Part shown: positions 51,291 through 59,081 of the stretch, piece by piece | How the letters are laid out: every line of letters starts with the position of its first letter | Position numbering within the stretch: position 1 is the first letter of the stretch | Source of the DNA: Vineibacter terrae | GTDB lineage: Bacteria > Pseudomonadota > Alphaproteobacteria > Reyranellales > Reyranellaceae | Reading direction: 5' to 3' | DNA: 64,000 bases | Assembly: GCF_008039615.1 (NCBI RefSeq) | Contig: NZ_VDUZ01000010.1 | Coordinates: 1-64,000 of the forward strand | The notes under the pieces: generated by a model | What the model saw: only the letters and a program-made list of their open reading frames with translations | The model's database searches: none | What the model was told of the DNA's origin: nothing | Program-made: the position numbers and the translations under genes

Positions 51291-52736
51291 ATGACGACTG
51301 GATTGGACAACTGGACCCTGGCGGCGCCGGAGATTTTCCTGGCCGTCGCCGCGATGGCTCTGCTCCTGATCGGGGCCTTCCGCGGCACCAAGGGCGCTGA
51401 CCTGGTATCGTGGCTGAGCGTCGCCAGCCTCGCCGTTGCCATCTTTCTGGTGCTGCGGCTGGAGCACGGCACGGCTTTCCACGACCTGTTCCTGGTCGAC
51501 GCCTTCACCAAGGCGATGAAGGTGCTGTCGCTGCTGGGGTCGGGGATAGCCGTGGTGATGTCGCGCGGCTACTTCCTGCGCGCCGGCGCCTGGCGCTTCG
51601 AGTTCCCGGTGCTCGCCGTGCTGGCGACGCTGGGCATGCTGATCATGATCTCGGCCAACGACCTCATGACGCTCTATCTCGGCCTCGAGATGCAGTCGCT
51701 GGCGCTCTACGTCATGGCGGCGTTCCAGCGCGACAGCGAGCGCTCGACCGAGGCCGGCCTGAAGTATTTCGTGCTGAGCTCGGTGGCGTCCGGCATGCTG
51801 CTGTACGGCATCTCGCTCGTGTACGGATTTGCCGGCACGACCAGCTTTCCCAGCCTGGCGCGCGGCTTCCTGGCCGGCGAGGTGTCGACCGGCGTCGTGG
51901 TCGGCCTGGTGTTCGTGCTGGCCGGGCTGGTGTTCAAGGTGTCCGCGGTGCCGTTCCATATGTGGACGCCGGACGTCTATGAGGGCGCGCCGACACCGGT
52001 GACGGCGCTGTTCTCCGTGGCGCCCAAGATCGCGGCGCTGTCGCTGATCGTCTCGGTCGTGATGGGGCCGTTCCGGCCGCTGCTGCTGCAGTGGCAGCAG
52101 ATCATGATCGCGGTCGCCGTCCTGTCGACGGTCTGGGGCGCCATCGCCGCCCTGCGCCAGGAGAACATCAAGCGCCTGATGGCCTACTCGTCGATCGGCC
52201 ACATGGGCTACGTGCTGCTGGGCCTGGCTGCCGGCACGGAGGAGGGCGTGCGCTCGGTGGTGATCTACATGATCATCTACCTGGCCACCAATGTCGGCAC
52301 CTTCGCCGTCATCCTCTCCATGCGCCGCAAGGGGGAGATGGTCGAGCGCATCTCCGATCTGGCCGGCCTGTCCCAGCGGCAACCGATGATGGCCGCGGCC
52401 CTGCTGCTGTTCATGTTCTCCATGGCCGGCATTCCGCCGATGGCCGGCTTCTTCGCCAAGCTCAACGTCTTCATCGCCGCCATAAATGCCAGCCTCTACA
52501 TCCCGGCGGCGATCGCCGTGCTGGCCTCCGTGGTGGGTGCCTACTACTATCTGCGCATCGTGAAGGTGATGTACTTCGATGCTCCGGCGCCGGTCTTCGA
52601 CCGGCCGGTGGAGCGGGACATGGCCGTCGTGATGCTGGCCGCGGCGCTGTTCGTCTTCCCGGTCTTCCCGGTCTTCCAGACGCCGTTCCTGAACGGCGCC
52701 CAGACCGCCGCCAAGACGTTCTTCTCCGGGAAGTGA
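51291..52736 (+). CDS. nuoN: NADH-quinone oxidoreductase subunit N
   Basis: A 481-aa antiporter-like subunit with about 14 helices. Motifs are [40 protein letters not shown] and [20 protein letters not shown]. Last nuo gene, four nt behind nuoM. A repeat pair separates it from birA. Confidence 0.98.
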   Translation: MTTGLDNWTLAAPEIFLAVAAMALLLIGAFRGTKGADLVSWLSVASLAVAIFLVLRLEHGTAFHDLFLVDAFTKAMKVLSLLGSGIAVVMSRGYFLRAGAWRFEFPVLAVLATLGMLIMISANDLMTLYLGLEMQSLALYVMAAFQRDSERSTEAGLKYFVLSSVASGMLLYGISLVYGFAGTTSFPSLARGFLAGEVSTGVVVGLVFVLAGLVFKVSAVPFHMWTPDVYEGAPTPVTALFSVAPKIAALSLIVSVVMGPFRPLLLQWQQIMIAVAVLSTVWGAIAALRQENIKRLMAYSSIGHMGYVLLGLAAGTEEGVRSVVIYMIIYLATNVGTFAVILSMRRKGEMVERISDLAGLSQRQPMMAAALLLFMFSMAGIPPMAGFFAKLNVFIAAINASLYIPAAIAVLASVVGAYYYLRIVKVMYFDAPAPVFDRPVERDMAVVMLAAALFVFPVFPVFQTPFLNGAQTAAKTFFSGK

Positions 52737-52739
52737 GTG

Positions 52740-52824
52740 CTTCATGGTGAGCTTGTCGAACCATGAAGCAGGTCGCACCACGGTTCGTGCGCCGCCTTCA
52801 TGGTTCGACAAGCTCACCATGAAG
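52740..52824. repeat. Inverted pair of the CTTCATGGT hairpin repeat
   Basis: CTTCATGGTGAGCTTGTCGA then ACCATGAAG at 52740-52768, and its reverse complement at 52796-52824, separated by 27 bp. Each unit is itself a hairpin, so the pair is a large dyad of 85 bp. It begins 4 bp after the nuoN stop. A third copy is at 32340. Confidence 0.9.
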
Positions 52825-52854
52825 GCTTCTTAGTCGGTTGCCGGGGATGCCGGT

Positions 52855-53613
52855 ATGAACTTTCTCGTTCTGCCGCCCGGCTGGACGGCCGTCGTCTTCG
52901 AGACGATCGGCAGCACCAATGACGAGGCGTTGCGGCGTGCCGAGGCCGGCGCGCCCGAAGGCACGGTCATCGTGTCGCGCCAGCAGGAGGGCGGCCGCGG
53001 CCGGCGGGGCCGCACCTGGACGTCGCCACCCGGCAATGCCTACAGCTCGACCATCATCCGTCCGCGCTGCGTGCCCGAGCGCGCGGCACAGCTGGGGTTC
53101 GTGACCGCGCTGGCGGTGTGCGACGCAGCCGCCGCCGGCCTGCCGGGCGAACGTGCGATCCGCTTGAAATGGCCCAACGACGTGCTGGTCGACGGCGCCA
53201 AGATCTCCGGCATCCTGCTGGAGTCGGCGATGGCGACCGACGGCAGCGTCGGGCATGTGGTGATCGGCACCGGCATTAATGTCGCCGTGCCGCCGCCGGC
53301 CGGCGTCGCGACCTACGCCGCCGCCTGCCTGCGCGACCTCGGCGACCGGCGCGATGCGCCTGAGGTTCTGCACGCCTATCTGGCGGCGCTGGCGGCGCGG
53401 CTGGCGCAGTGGCGGCAGGGCTTCGGCGGCACCCGCGCCGACTGGCTGGCGCGCGCCGCCTGGCTGGGCGAGCGTGTGGCGGTTTCGCAGGGAGACACCC
53501 GCGTCGAAGGGCGTTTCGCCGGCCTTGACGCCGATGGGGCGCTGCTGCTGGAACCATCCGATGGCCCGCCGCGCCGGATCGTCTCGGGCGAAGTTTTCCG
53601 GCCGGTGGGGTAG
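52855..53613 (+). CDS. birA: Biotin--[acetyl-CoA carboxylase] ligase
   Basis: A 252-aa biotin protein ligase without the N-terminal DNA-binding domain of E. coli BirA, so a class I enzyme without repressor role. The biotinyl-AMP loop GRGRRGRTW (47-55), the KWPNDVLVDGAKISGILLE segment and a small C-terminal beta domain are visible. Position behind nuoN and before coaX is typical of alphaproteobacteria. Confidence 0.93.
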   Translation: MNFLVLPPGWTAVVFETIGSTNDEALRRAEAGAPEGTVIVSRQQEGGRGRRGRTWTSPPGNAYSSTIIRPRCVPERAAQLGFVTALAVCDAAAAGLPGERAIRLKWPNDVLVDGAKISGILLESAMATDGSVGHVVIGTGINVAVPPPAGVATYAAACLRDLGDRRDAPEVLHAYLAALAARLAQWRQGFGGTRADWLARAAWLGERVAVSQGDTRVEGRFAGLDADGALLLEPSDGPPRRIVSGEVFRPVG

Positions 53614-53633
53614 GCTCTTGCCAGGAGCGTTCA

Positions 53634-54410
53634 ATGCTGCTCGCGCTTGATATCGGCAACACCAACAGCAAGTTCGCCTTGTTCGACGGCGAGACGCTGG
53701 TGGCGCAATGGCGGCTGCGCACCGAGGGCAAGCGCACGGCCGACGAGTATGCCGTGTGGCTCAGCCAGCTGATGACGCTCAAGGGCTTCGAGATGAGCCA
53801 GGTGCGCGGCGTCATCATCGCCTCGGTGGTGCCGGCCGTGCTCTTCAATCTGCGGCGGCTGTGCGAGACCTATTTCAACGTCGAGCCGCTGGTCGTGGGC
53901 GATCCCGACGTCAAGCTCGGCATCAAGGTGCTGATCGACCGGCCGCAGGACGCCGGCGCCGATCGGCTGGTCGATGCCATCGCCGGCTACAAGAAGTACG
54001 GCGGGCCGCTGATCGTGATCGATTTCGGCAGCGGCACCACCTTCGAGGTCGTCGATCGCGACGGCAATTTCTGCGGCGGCGCGATCGCGCCGGGCATCGA
54101 GCTGTCGATCGAGGCCTTCTACCTGATGACGGCGCGCCTGCCGCGCATCCGTGTCGAGCGGCCCGGCGGCGTGATCGGCAAGTCGACGGTCGGCGCCATG
54201 CAGTCCGGCATCTTCTGGGGCTATGTCGGCCTGATCGAAAACCTCGTCACACGTATCCAGGCCGAGTTCGGCGAGCCGATGAAGGTCATCGCCACCGGCG
54301 GGTTGGCCCAGGTGTTCGAAGCCGAGACCAAGGTCATCCAGGCCATCGAGCCGGACCTGACCCTGTACGGCCTGCTCGAGATCTGGCGCCGCAACCGGCC
54401 GATCGCATGA
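53634..54410 (+). CDS. coaX: Type III pantothenate kinase
   Basis: 258 aa. The ASKHA-fold phosphate motif LALDIGNTNSKFALF (Asp6), GADRLVDAIAGY (108 on) and IDFGSGTTFEVV (Asp130) mark CoaX. It phosphorylates pantothenate, the first step of CoA synthesis, and needs a monovalent cation. 20 nt behind birA, so co-transcribed. Confidence 0.96.
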   Translation: MLLALDIGNTNSKFALFDGETLVAQWRLRTEGKRTADEYAVWLSQLMTLKGFEMSQVRGVIIASVVPAVLFNLRRLCETYFNVEPLVVGDPDVKLGIKVLIDRPQDAGADRLVDAIAGYKKYGGPLIVIDFGSGTTFEVVDRDGNFCGGAIAPGIELSIEAFYLMTARLPRIRVERPGGVIGKSTVGAMQSGIFWGYVGLIENLVTRIQAEFGEPMKVIATGGLAQVFEAETKVIQAIEPDLTLYGLLEIWRRNRPIA

Positions 54411-54411
54411 A

Positions 54412-54523
54412 GCCGGGAGCGCGCCACTCCAGTGGCGCACCGGCCCGAAGGGCCGGCTCATCCAACGCTGCTCATGATCCGACGCTGCGCGCCGGTGCGC
54501 CACTGGAGTGGCGCGCTCCCGGC
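54412..54523. repeat. Palindromic element GCCGGGAGCGCGCCACT, copy 1
   Basis: A 112-bp inverted repeat. GCCGGGAGCGCGCCACTCC / GGAGTGGCGCGCTCCCGGC form 19-bp outer arms, with GTGGCGCACCGGC / GCCGGTGCGCCAC inside and a GCCCGAAGGGC hairpin. It starts 2 bp after the coaX stop and ends 17 bp before rnj, so it lies inside a presumed operon. Copy 2 is at 56657. Confidence 0.9.
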
Positions 54524-54540
54524 GTCGAGAGGTGATCTGA

Positions 54541-56199
54541 ATGACCACGCCCGGCGACGAGCTGCTCTTCCTGCCGCTGGGCGGCGCCGGCGAGATTGGG
54601 ATGAACCTCAATCTCTACGGCTGCCGCGGCAAGTGGCTGATGCTCGACCTGGGCGTGACCTTCGCCGACGAATCGACGCCCGGGCTCGACGTGCTGATGC
54701 CGGATCCGGCCTTCATCGTCGAGCGCAAGGACGACCTTGTCGGCATCGTGCTCACACACGCCCACGAGGATCATCTCGGCGCCGTGCCCGACCTGTGGCC
54801 GCTGCTGCGCTGCCCGGTCTACGCCACGCCGTTCGCCGCCTCGGTGCTGGCCCGCAAGCTGCACGAAGCGGGGCTGCAGGACGAGGTGCCGGTCACCGTC
54901 ATACCCCTGGGCGGCTCCCTGTCGCTGCCGCCTTTCGAGCTGGAGTTCGTCACCATGACGCACTCCATTCCCGAGCCCAATGCCGTCGCCATCCGCACGC
55001 CGCACGGCGTCGTGCTGCATACCGGCGACTGGAAGATCGATCCCGAGCCGTTGATCGGCGACGTGACCGACGAGGCCGCCCTGCGCCGGCTGGGCACCGA
55101 TGGCGTGCTGGCCATGGTCTGCGACTCGACCAACGTCTTCGTGCCGGGCGAGGCCGGTTCCGAAGCCGAGGTGCGCGACAAGCTGGTCGAGGTGATCCGG
55201 CATCGTGCCGGGCTGGTGGCGGTCACGTGCTTCGCCTCCAACCTGGCGCGCGTCGAGAGCGTGGCCAAGGCCGCCGTCGCGGCCGATCGCCAGCCCGTGC
55301 TTGTGGGGCGGGCGCTGCATCGCATGGTCGAGGCGGCGCAGGAGAACGGCTACCTGACCGATTTTCCCGCGACGGTGGCCGAGCGCGACGCCGGCTGGCT
55401 GCCGCGCGACAAGGTGTGCCTGATCTGCACCGGCAGCCAGGGCGAGCCGCGGGCGGCGCTGGCGCGGCTGGCATCGGGCGACAATCGCGATATCGGCCTG
55501 CAGGCCGGCGATACGGTGGTGTTCTCCTCGCGCGTCATTCCGGGCAACGAGAAGTCGATCGGCCGCCTGCAGAACCAGCTTGCGGTCCTGGGCGTCGAGA
55601 TCGTCACCGACCGCGACGCCGACATCCATGTCTCGGGCCATCCGGCGCGCGACGAGCTGACCCGGCTCTACCAGTGGGTGCGCCCGCGCATCGCCGTGCC
55701 GGTGCATGGCGAGCGCCGCCACATGGTCGAGCATGCGGCGCTGGCGCAGGCCTGCCAGGTGCCGACCGCGATCGTGGCGCCCAATGGCAGCCTTGTGCGT
55801 CTGGCGCCGGGCACGGCCGAGGTCATCGACCACGTCCCGACCGGCCGGCTGGCGCGTGACGGCACGCGGCTGGTGGCCGTCGACGACATGGGCCTGCGCG
55901 ACCGGCGCAAGATGCTGTGGAACGGCGCCGCCGTGGCCATGCTGGTCCTGGACCGCACTGGCCGGCTGCTGGCTGCGCCCAAGCTGACGGTGCAGGGCCT
56001 GGCGGGTGACGCCGCCACGGTCGACGAGGCGCTGGCGGCCGGTGTCGACGCCCTGCGGGCCTCGGTGGCCGACCTTTCCGATAGCGAGGCGCGCGACGAC
56101 TCCACGGTGGCCGAGGCGGCGCGGCGGGCGGTGCGCCGTGTCTTCAAGTCGCGGTTCGACAAGAAGCCGTTGACGGACGTGCAGGTGGTCCGCATCTAG
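54541..56199 (+). CDS. rnj: Ribonuclease J
   Basis: A 552-aa metallo-beta-lactamase/beta-CASP nuclease. The zinc motif LTHAHEDHLGA (His73, His75, Asp77, His78), then an FVTMTHSIPEPNAVAIRTPH segment and a C-terminal HVSGHPARDEL motif. RNase J has 5'-exonuclease and endonuclease activity in RNA maturation and decay and is common in alphaproteobacteria. GAGAGGTG precedes the ATG at 54541, after the repeat. Confidence 0.96.
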   Translation: MTTPGDELLFLPLGGAGEIGMNLNLYGCRGKWLMLDLGVTFADESTPGLDVLMPDPAFIVERKDDLVGIVLTHAHEDHLGAVPDLWPLLRCPVYATPFAASVLARKLHEAGLQDEVPVTVIPLGGSLSLPPFELEFVTMTHSIPEPNAVAIRTPHGVVLHTGDWKIDPEPLIGDVTDEAALRRLGTDGVLAMVCDSTNVFVPGEAGSEAEVRDKLVEVIRHRAGLVAVTCFASNLARVESVAKAAVAADRQPVLVGRALHRMVEAAQENGYLTDFPATVAERDAGWLPRDKVCLICTGSQGEPRAALARLASGDNRDIGLQAGDTVVFSSRVIPGNEKSIGRLQNQLAVLGVEIVTDRDADIHVSGHPARDELTRLYQWVRPRIAVPVHGERRHMVEHAALAQACQVPTAIVAPNGSLVRLAPGTAEVIDHVPTGRLARDGTRLVAVDDMGLRDRRKMLWNGAAVAMLVLDRTGRLLAAPKLTVQGLAGDAATVDEALAAGVDALRASVADLSDSEARDDSTVAEAARRAVRRVFKSRFDKKPLTDVQVVRI

Positions 56200-56243
56200 T
56201 GGCCAGACCCGCCAGCCCACGGCAATGCGAAGGAGTGGAAGTG

Positions 56244-56648
56244 ATGATCGGCCGGCTCAACCACATCGCCATTGCCGTCCCCGACCTGGCGAAGGCCTCG
56301 GCGCTCTATCGCGACACCATGGGCGCCAAGGTCAGCGCGCCGGTGCCGCAGCCCGCCCATGGCGTCACCGTGGTGTTCGTGGAGCTGCCCAACACCAAGA
56401 TCGAGCTGCTGCATCCGCTGGGCGAGAAATCCCCGATCGCCAACTTCCTGACCCGCAACGCCGATGGCGGCATCCATCACGTTTGTTATGAGGTCGAGGA
56501 TATCTACCAGGCCCGTGACCATTTGAAGGCGCAGGGTGCGCGGGTCCTGGGCGATGGCGAGCCCAAGATCGGCGCCCATGACAAGCCGGTGCTGTTCCTG
56601 CACCCCAAGGACTTCAACGGCACCCTGATCGAGATCGAGCAGGCGTAA
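56244..56648 (+). CDS. mce: Methylmalonyl-CoA epimerase
   Basis: A 134-aa single VOC/glyoxalase-fold protein. LNHIAIAVPDL (metal His7), VVFVELPNTKIELLHPLGE, GGIHHVCYEVEDI with the second His, and a C-terminal FNGTLIEIEQ with the metal Glu match MCE. It interconverts (R)- and (S)-methylmalonyl-CoA in propionate metabolism. The ATG at 56244 follows AAGGAG. Confidence 0.94.
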   Translation: MIGRLNHIAIAVPDLAKASALYRDTMGAKVSAPVPQPAHGVTVVFVELPNTKIELLHPLGEKSPIANFLTRNADGGIHHVCYEVEDIYQARDHLKAQGARVLGDGEPKIGAHDKPVLFLHPKDFNGTLIEIEQA

Positions 56649-56656
56649 TCTTCCTT

Positions 56657-56790
56657 GCCGGGAGCGCGCCACTGCGGACGGGCAAGCCCGCCCTGAAGTG
56701 GCGCACCGGCGCGCAGCGCCGGCTCATGCCTTCCGCTGGCCATGACCCGGCTCTTCGGGCCGGTGCGCCACCGAGTGGCGCGCTCCCGGC
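56657..56790. repeat. Palindromic element GCCGGGAGCGCGCCACT, copy 2
   Basis: A 134-bp relative of the element at 54412: GCCGGGAGCGCGCCACT at the left, GAGTGGCGCGCTCCCGGC at the right, and internal GTGGCGCACCGGC / GCCGGTGCGCCAC arms. The left arm carries a GCGGACGGGCAAGCCCGCCC hairpin not present in copy 1. It lies between mce and the DUF1467 gene. Confidence 0.88.
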
Positions 56791-56803
56791 CGAAAGGTCG
56801 TGC

Positions 56804-57043
56804 ATGAGCTGGTACACCGCTTTTCTGGTCTTCGCCGTCATCTGGTGGACGGTGATCTTCGCTATCCTGCCGCTAGGCGTGCGGCGGGCCGAGGATGCCG
56901 TGCGCGGCGCCGACCGCGGGGCGCCGCAGCGGCCGGACCTCAAGCCCAAGGCGCTGATCACGACTGCGATCACGGCCGTGTTCTGGGTGCTCTGGTACGT
57001 TGTATGGGTGCTCGACGTCTTCGCCTTGCGCGCTGGTGGGTAG
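56804..57043 (+). CDS. DUF1467 family membrane protein
   Basis: A 79-aa protein with two membrane helices (about 3-22 and 50-72). WWTVIFAILPLGVR and the AVFWVLWYVVWVLDVFALR end fit DUF1467. Function unknown; the gene is nearly always found between mce and proS in alphaproteobacteria. Its start follows repeat copy 2 by 13 nt, with an AAAGGT weak ribosome site. Confidence 0.85.
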   Translation: MSWYTAFLVFAVIWWTVIFAILPLGVRRAEDAVRGADRGAPQRPDLKPKALITTAITAVFWVLWYVVWVLDVFALRAGG

Positions 57044-57049
57044 CCCAAA

Positions 57050-57249
57050 AAACAAACGGTAAACCCCGGAGGATTTACCGTTCGTGCACACAACGGCGCT
57101 GTTTCCCTGAGCACGGTCTTTGTGCCGCGCTTGCCCGTTCCCGGGCGTTTTTCCTCCCTTAAACTCGGGCCCTGGGCCTGAGCCCCAACCTACCCGACGC
57201 GCGTTTCTAGCCGAACCGCGCTTGCCTGCCTAGGAATTTTTCTTGCGAG
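57050..57249 (-). ncRNA. Candidate small RNA (about 200 nt), not identified
   Basis: The 302-bp gap between the DUF1467 gene and the permease has no credible ORF but has gene-like signals on the minus strand: a TTGACG -35 and AATAAG -10 at 57256-57285, and at the far end a strong terminator (57051-57082). Between them lie several local hairpins, including CTCAGGCCCAGGGCCCGAG (57163-57181) and GCCCGGGAACGGGC, and GGCAAGCGCGG occurs twice. It could be a free sRNA or a processed permease 3'UTR. I could not match it to 6S, SRP, RNase P or tmRNA. A plus-strand GCCCG/CGGGC hairpin with T5 near 57132-57152 may end the DUF1467 transcript instead. Confidence 0.35.
57051..57082 (-). terminator. Rho-independent terminator (minus strand)
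   Basis: On the minus strand AACGGTAAA and TTTACCGTT form a 9-bp stem with a 10-nt loop, followed by TGTTTTTTGGG. It ends either the permease transcript or the small RNA proposed at 57050-57249. Confidence 0.8.
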
Positions 57250-57255
57250 TGGATA

Positions 57256-57285
57256 CTTATTTTTGAAATCCCAGCAGCGCGTCAA
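57256..57285 (-). promoter_or_regulatory. Candidate promoter of the proposed small RNA
   Basis: TTGACG (57280-57285) and AATAAG (57256-57261) on the minus strand, 18-nt spacing, in an AT-rich patch unlike the surrounding GC-rich DNA. It lies 60 bp after the permease stop. Confidence 0.4.
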
Positions 57286-57345
57286 GATCGTTCGACGTCA
57301 TACCATTTCGCTGATCTGCAACGAAATCGCCGTGCGGAAGCGAGT

Positions 57346-58638
57346 CTAGCCGATGACGGCGAACTTGATCACGAACAGCACAGCAAGGATGCCGACGGCG
57401 GGATGCACATCGCCGATGCAGCCTGCTGCGATTTTGATCGCCGTGTAGGTGATGAATCCGAATGCAATGCCTTCGGCGATCGAGAAGGTGAAGGGCATTG
57501 CAAGCGCCGTCACCATCGCAGGCGCTGCTTCCGTCACATCGTTCCATTCGATCTCAACCAATCCGTGCGCCATCAGGCACGCGACGTAGAGCAGCGCCGG
57601 CGCTGTCGCCCATGGCGGCACCGACGCCGCCAGCGGCGAGAAGAACAGCGCCAGCAGGAACAGGATCGCCACGACCACCGCGGTGAGGCCGGTGCGGCCG
57701 CCGGCGTTGATGCCCGATGCGCTCTCGATGTAGCTGGTGGTGGTCGAGGTGCCGACGGCGGCGCCGATCATGGCGGCCGATGAATCGGCGATCAGCGCCC
57801 GGCCCAGGCGCGGCACGGTGCCGTCCTTCTGCAGGAAGCCGGCGCGATGCGCGAGCGCGATCAGCGTGCCCGAATTGTCGAACAGATCGACGAACAGGAA
57901 CGCGAAGATCACGGTCACGAGGCCGACATTGAGCGCGCCCGCGAGATCCATCTGCAGGAACACCGGCGCGATGCTGGGCGGCGTCGAGACCACGCCTGTG
58001 AACGCGCTGGCGCCCAGCAGGGCCGACGCGACGGTGACCGCCAGCACGCCGATGATCACACCGCCCGGCACCTTCCTGTATTCGAGCGCCGCGATCAGGA
58101 CGAAGCCCAGGGCGGCGAGGATCGCAGGCCAGCTCTTGAGATCGCCGGCCGTGATCAGGGTCGCGGGGTGCGCGACGACGATCTTGGCGCCTTGCAGCGC
58201 GATCAGCGCCAGGAACAGCCCGATGCCGGCTGCGATCGCCATCTTCAGCGACTTGGGAATGGCGTTCACGATCCACTCGCGCACCGGCAGCACGCTCAGG
58301 ATCAGGAAGATGATGCCGGATATGAACACGCACCCAAGCGCCACCTGCCACGTGTAGTTCATGCCCAGCACGACGCCGAAGGCGAAGTAGGCGTTGAGCC
58401 CCATGCCCGGCGCCAGCGCGATCGGGTAGTTGGCCAGGAAGGCCATGAGCAGGGTGCCGATCGCCGCCGCGACGCAGGTGGCGACGAACACCGCGTCGCG
58501 CGGCATGCCTGCCTTGGACAGGATGTCGGGATTGACAAAGATGATGTAGGCCATGGTCAGGAACGTGGTGATCCCGGCCAGCACCTCGGTGCGCACTGTC
58601 GTGCCGTTCTCCTGCAGCTTGAAGAGCGTTTCGAGCAT
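57346..58638 (-). CDS. NCS2-family (AzgA-type) purine permease
   Basis: A 430-aa transporter with about 12-14 helices. The N-terminus RTEVLAGITTFLTMAYIIFV and NPDILSKAGMPRDAVFVATC, the loop ALAPGMGLNAYFAFGVVLG, and GTSTTTSYIESASGINAGGR are the AzgA/PbuG signatures. Members carry adenine, guanine or hypoxanthine with protons. The ATG at 58638 follows GGGGA; a longer frame-open N-terminus has no membrane or family features. It is opposite to its neighbours and splits the DUF1467-proS neighbourhood. Confidence 0.92.
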   Translation of the reverse strand: MLETLFKLQENGTTVRTEVLAGITTFLTMAYIIFVNPDILSKAGMPRDAVFVATCVAAAIGTLLMAFLANYPIALAPGMGLNAYFAFGVVLGMNYTWQVALGCVFISGIIFLILSVLPVREWIVNAIPKSLKMAIAAGIGLFLALIALQGAKIVVAHPATLITAGDLKSWPAILAALGFVLIAALEYRKVPGGVIIGVLAVTVASALLGASAFTGVVSTPPSIAPVFLQMDLAGALNVGLVTVIFAFLFVDLFDNSGTLIALAHRAGFLQKDGTVPRLGRALIADSSAAMIGAAVGTSTTTSYIESASGINAGGRTGLTAVVVAILFLLALFFSPLAASVPPWATAPALLYVACLMAHGLVEIEWNDVTEAAPAMVTALAMPFTFSIAEGIAFGFITYTAIKIAAGCIGDVHPAVGILAVLFVIKFAVIG

Positions 58639-58740
58639 GTTGTTTTCCCCGCCACTGCGATCGAGCCGCAGGGATTGTGCGAAAAGCCCCCAAGCCCAAC
58701 CAGCCGCCGCCGCACGATTCCTGGGGAAAACGCCACGTCT

Positions 58741-58987
58741 CCTCTCCCGCAAGCGGGAGCATCGCGAAGCGATGGGAAGGTGAGGGGCCAAGGACCGGGT
58801 GCTTCGCCTTGAGCCCTCACCCGCCGGGCGCTGCGCGCCCGTCAACCTCTCCCACCGTCATCCTGAGCGCCAGCGAGGGATCTCCCGCGAAAGACGCACG
58901 GTGCGCCATTCGCGGGAGATCCCTCGCTGGCGCTCGGGATGACGGTGAAGATGTGTTGGATACCGCAGCCCGCCAGCGGGAGAGGTG
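58741..58987. repeat. CCTCTCCCGC palindromic element interrupted by a second element
   Basis: The left hairpin CCTCTCCCGCAAGCGGGAG and CATCGCGAAGCGATG, then CCCTCACCCGCCGGGCG and CAACCTCTCCCAC, then the inserted GTCATCC element (58857-58943), then CCCGCCAGCGGGAGAGG at 58970-58987. It occupies most of the 443-bp gap 58639-59081 between divergent permease and proS genes; no gene lies there. Confidence 0.6.
58857..58943. repeat. 87-bp GTCATCCTGAG palindromic element, nested
   Basis: GTCATCCTGAGCGCCAGCGA then GGGATCTCCCGCG on the left, CGCGGGAGATCCCTCG then CTGGCGCTCGGGATGAC on the right, centre with GGTGCGCCATT. Nearly the same as 37769-37854. It interrupts the CCTCTCCC element. Confidence 0.88.
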
Positions 58988-58998
58988 AAGCCCCCCGT

Positions 58999-59027
58999 TT
59001 GCCTTCCGCGCGGCCGTTGCCTAAATT
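58999..59027 (+). promoter_or_regulatory. Candidate promoter for proS
   Basis: TTGCCT (58999-59004) and TAAATT (59022-59027), 17-nt spacing, about 50 nt before the proS ATG. Confidence 0.4.
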
Positions 59028-59081
59028 CGCGCGTCTTTTGCAGCCAGCCTGGCTGCTCTCGAGCCACAGGTCCCGAACACG

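Noticed and set aside
57050-57249. Assignment of the RNA candidate as 6S RNA
   Set aside because: Fragments such as CCCTGAGC and CCTTAAAC on the plus strand recall E. coli 6S, but they are short, and the expected closing stem and central bubble could not be built with confidence.
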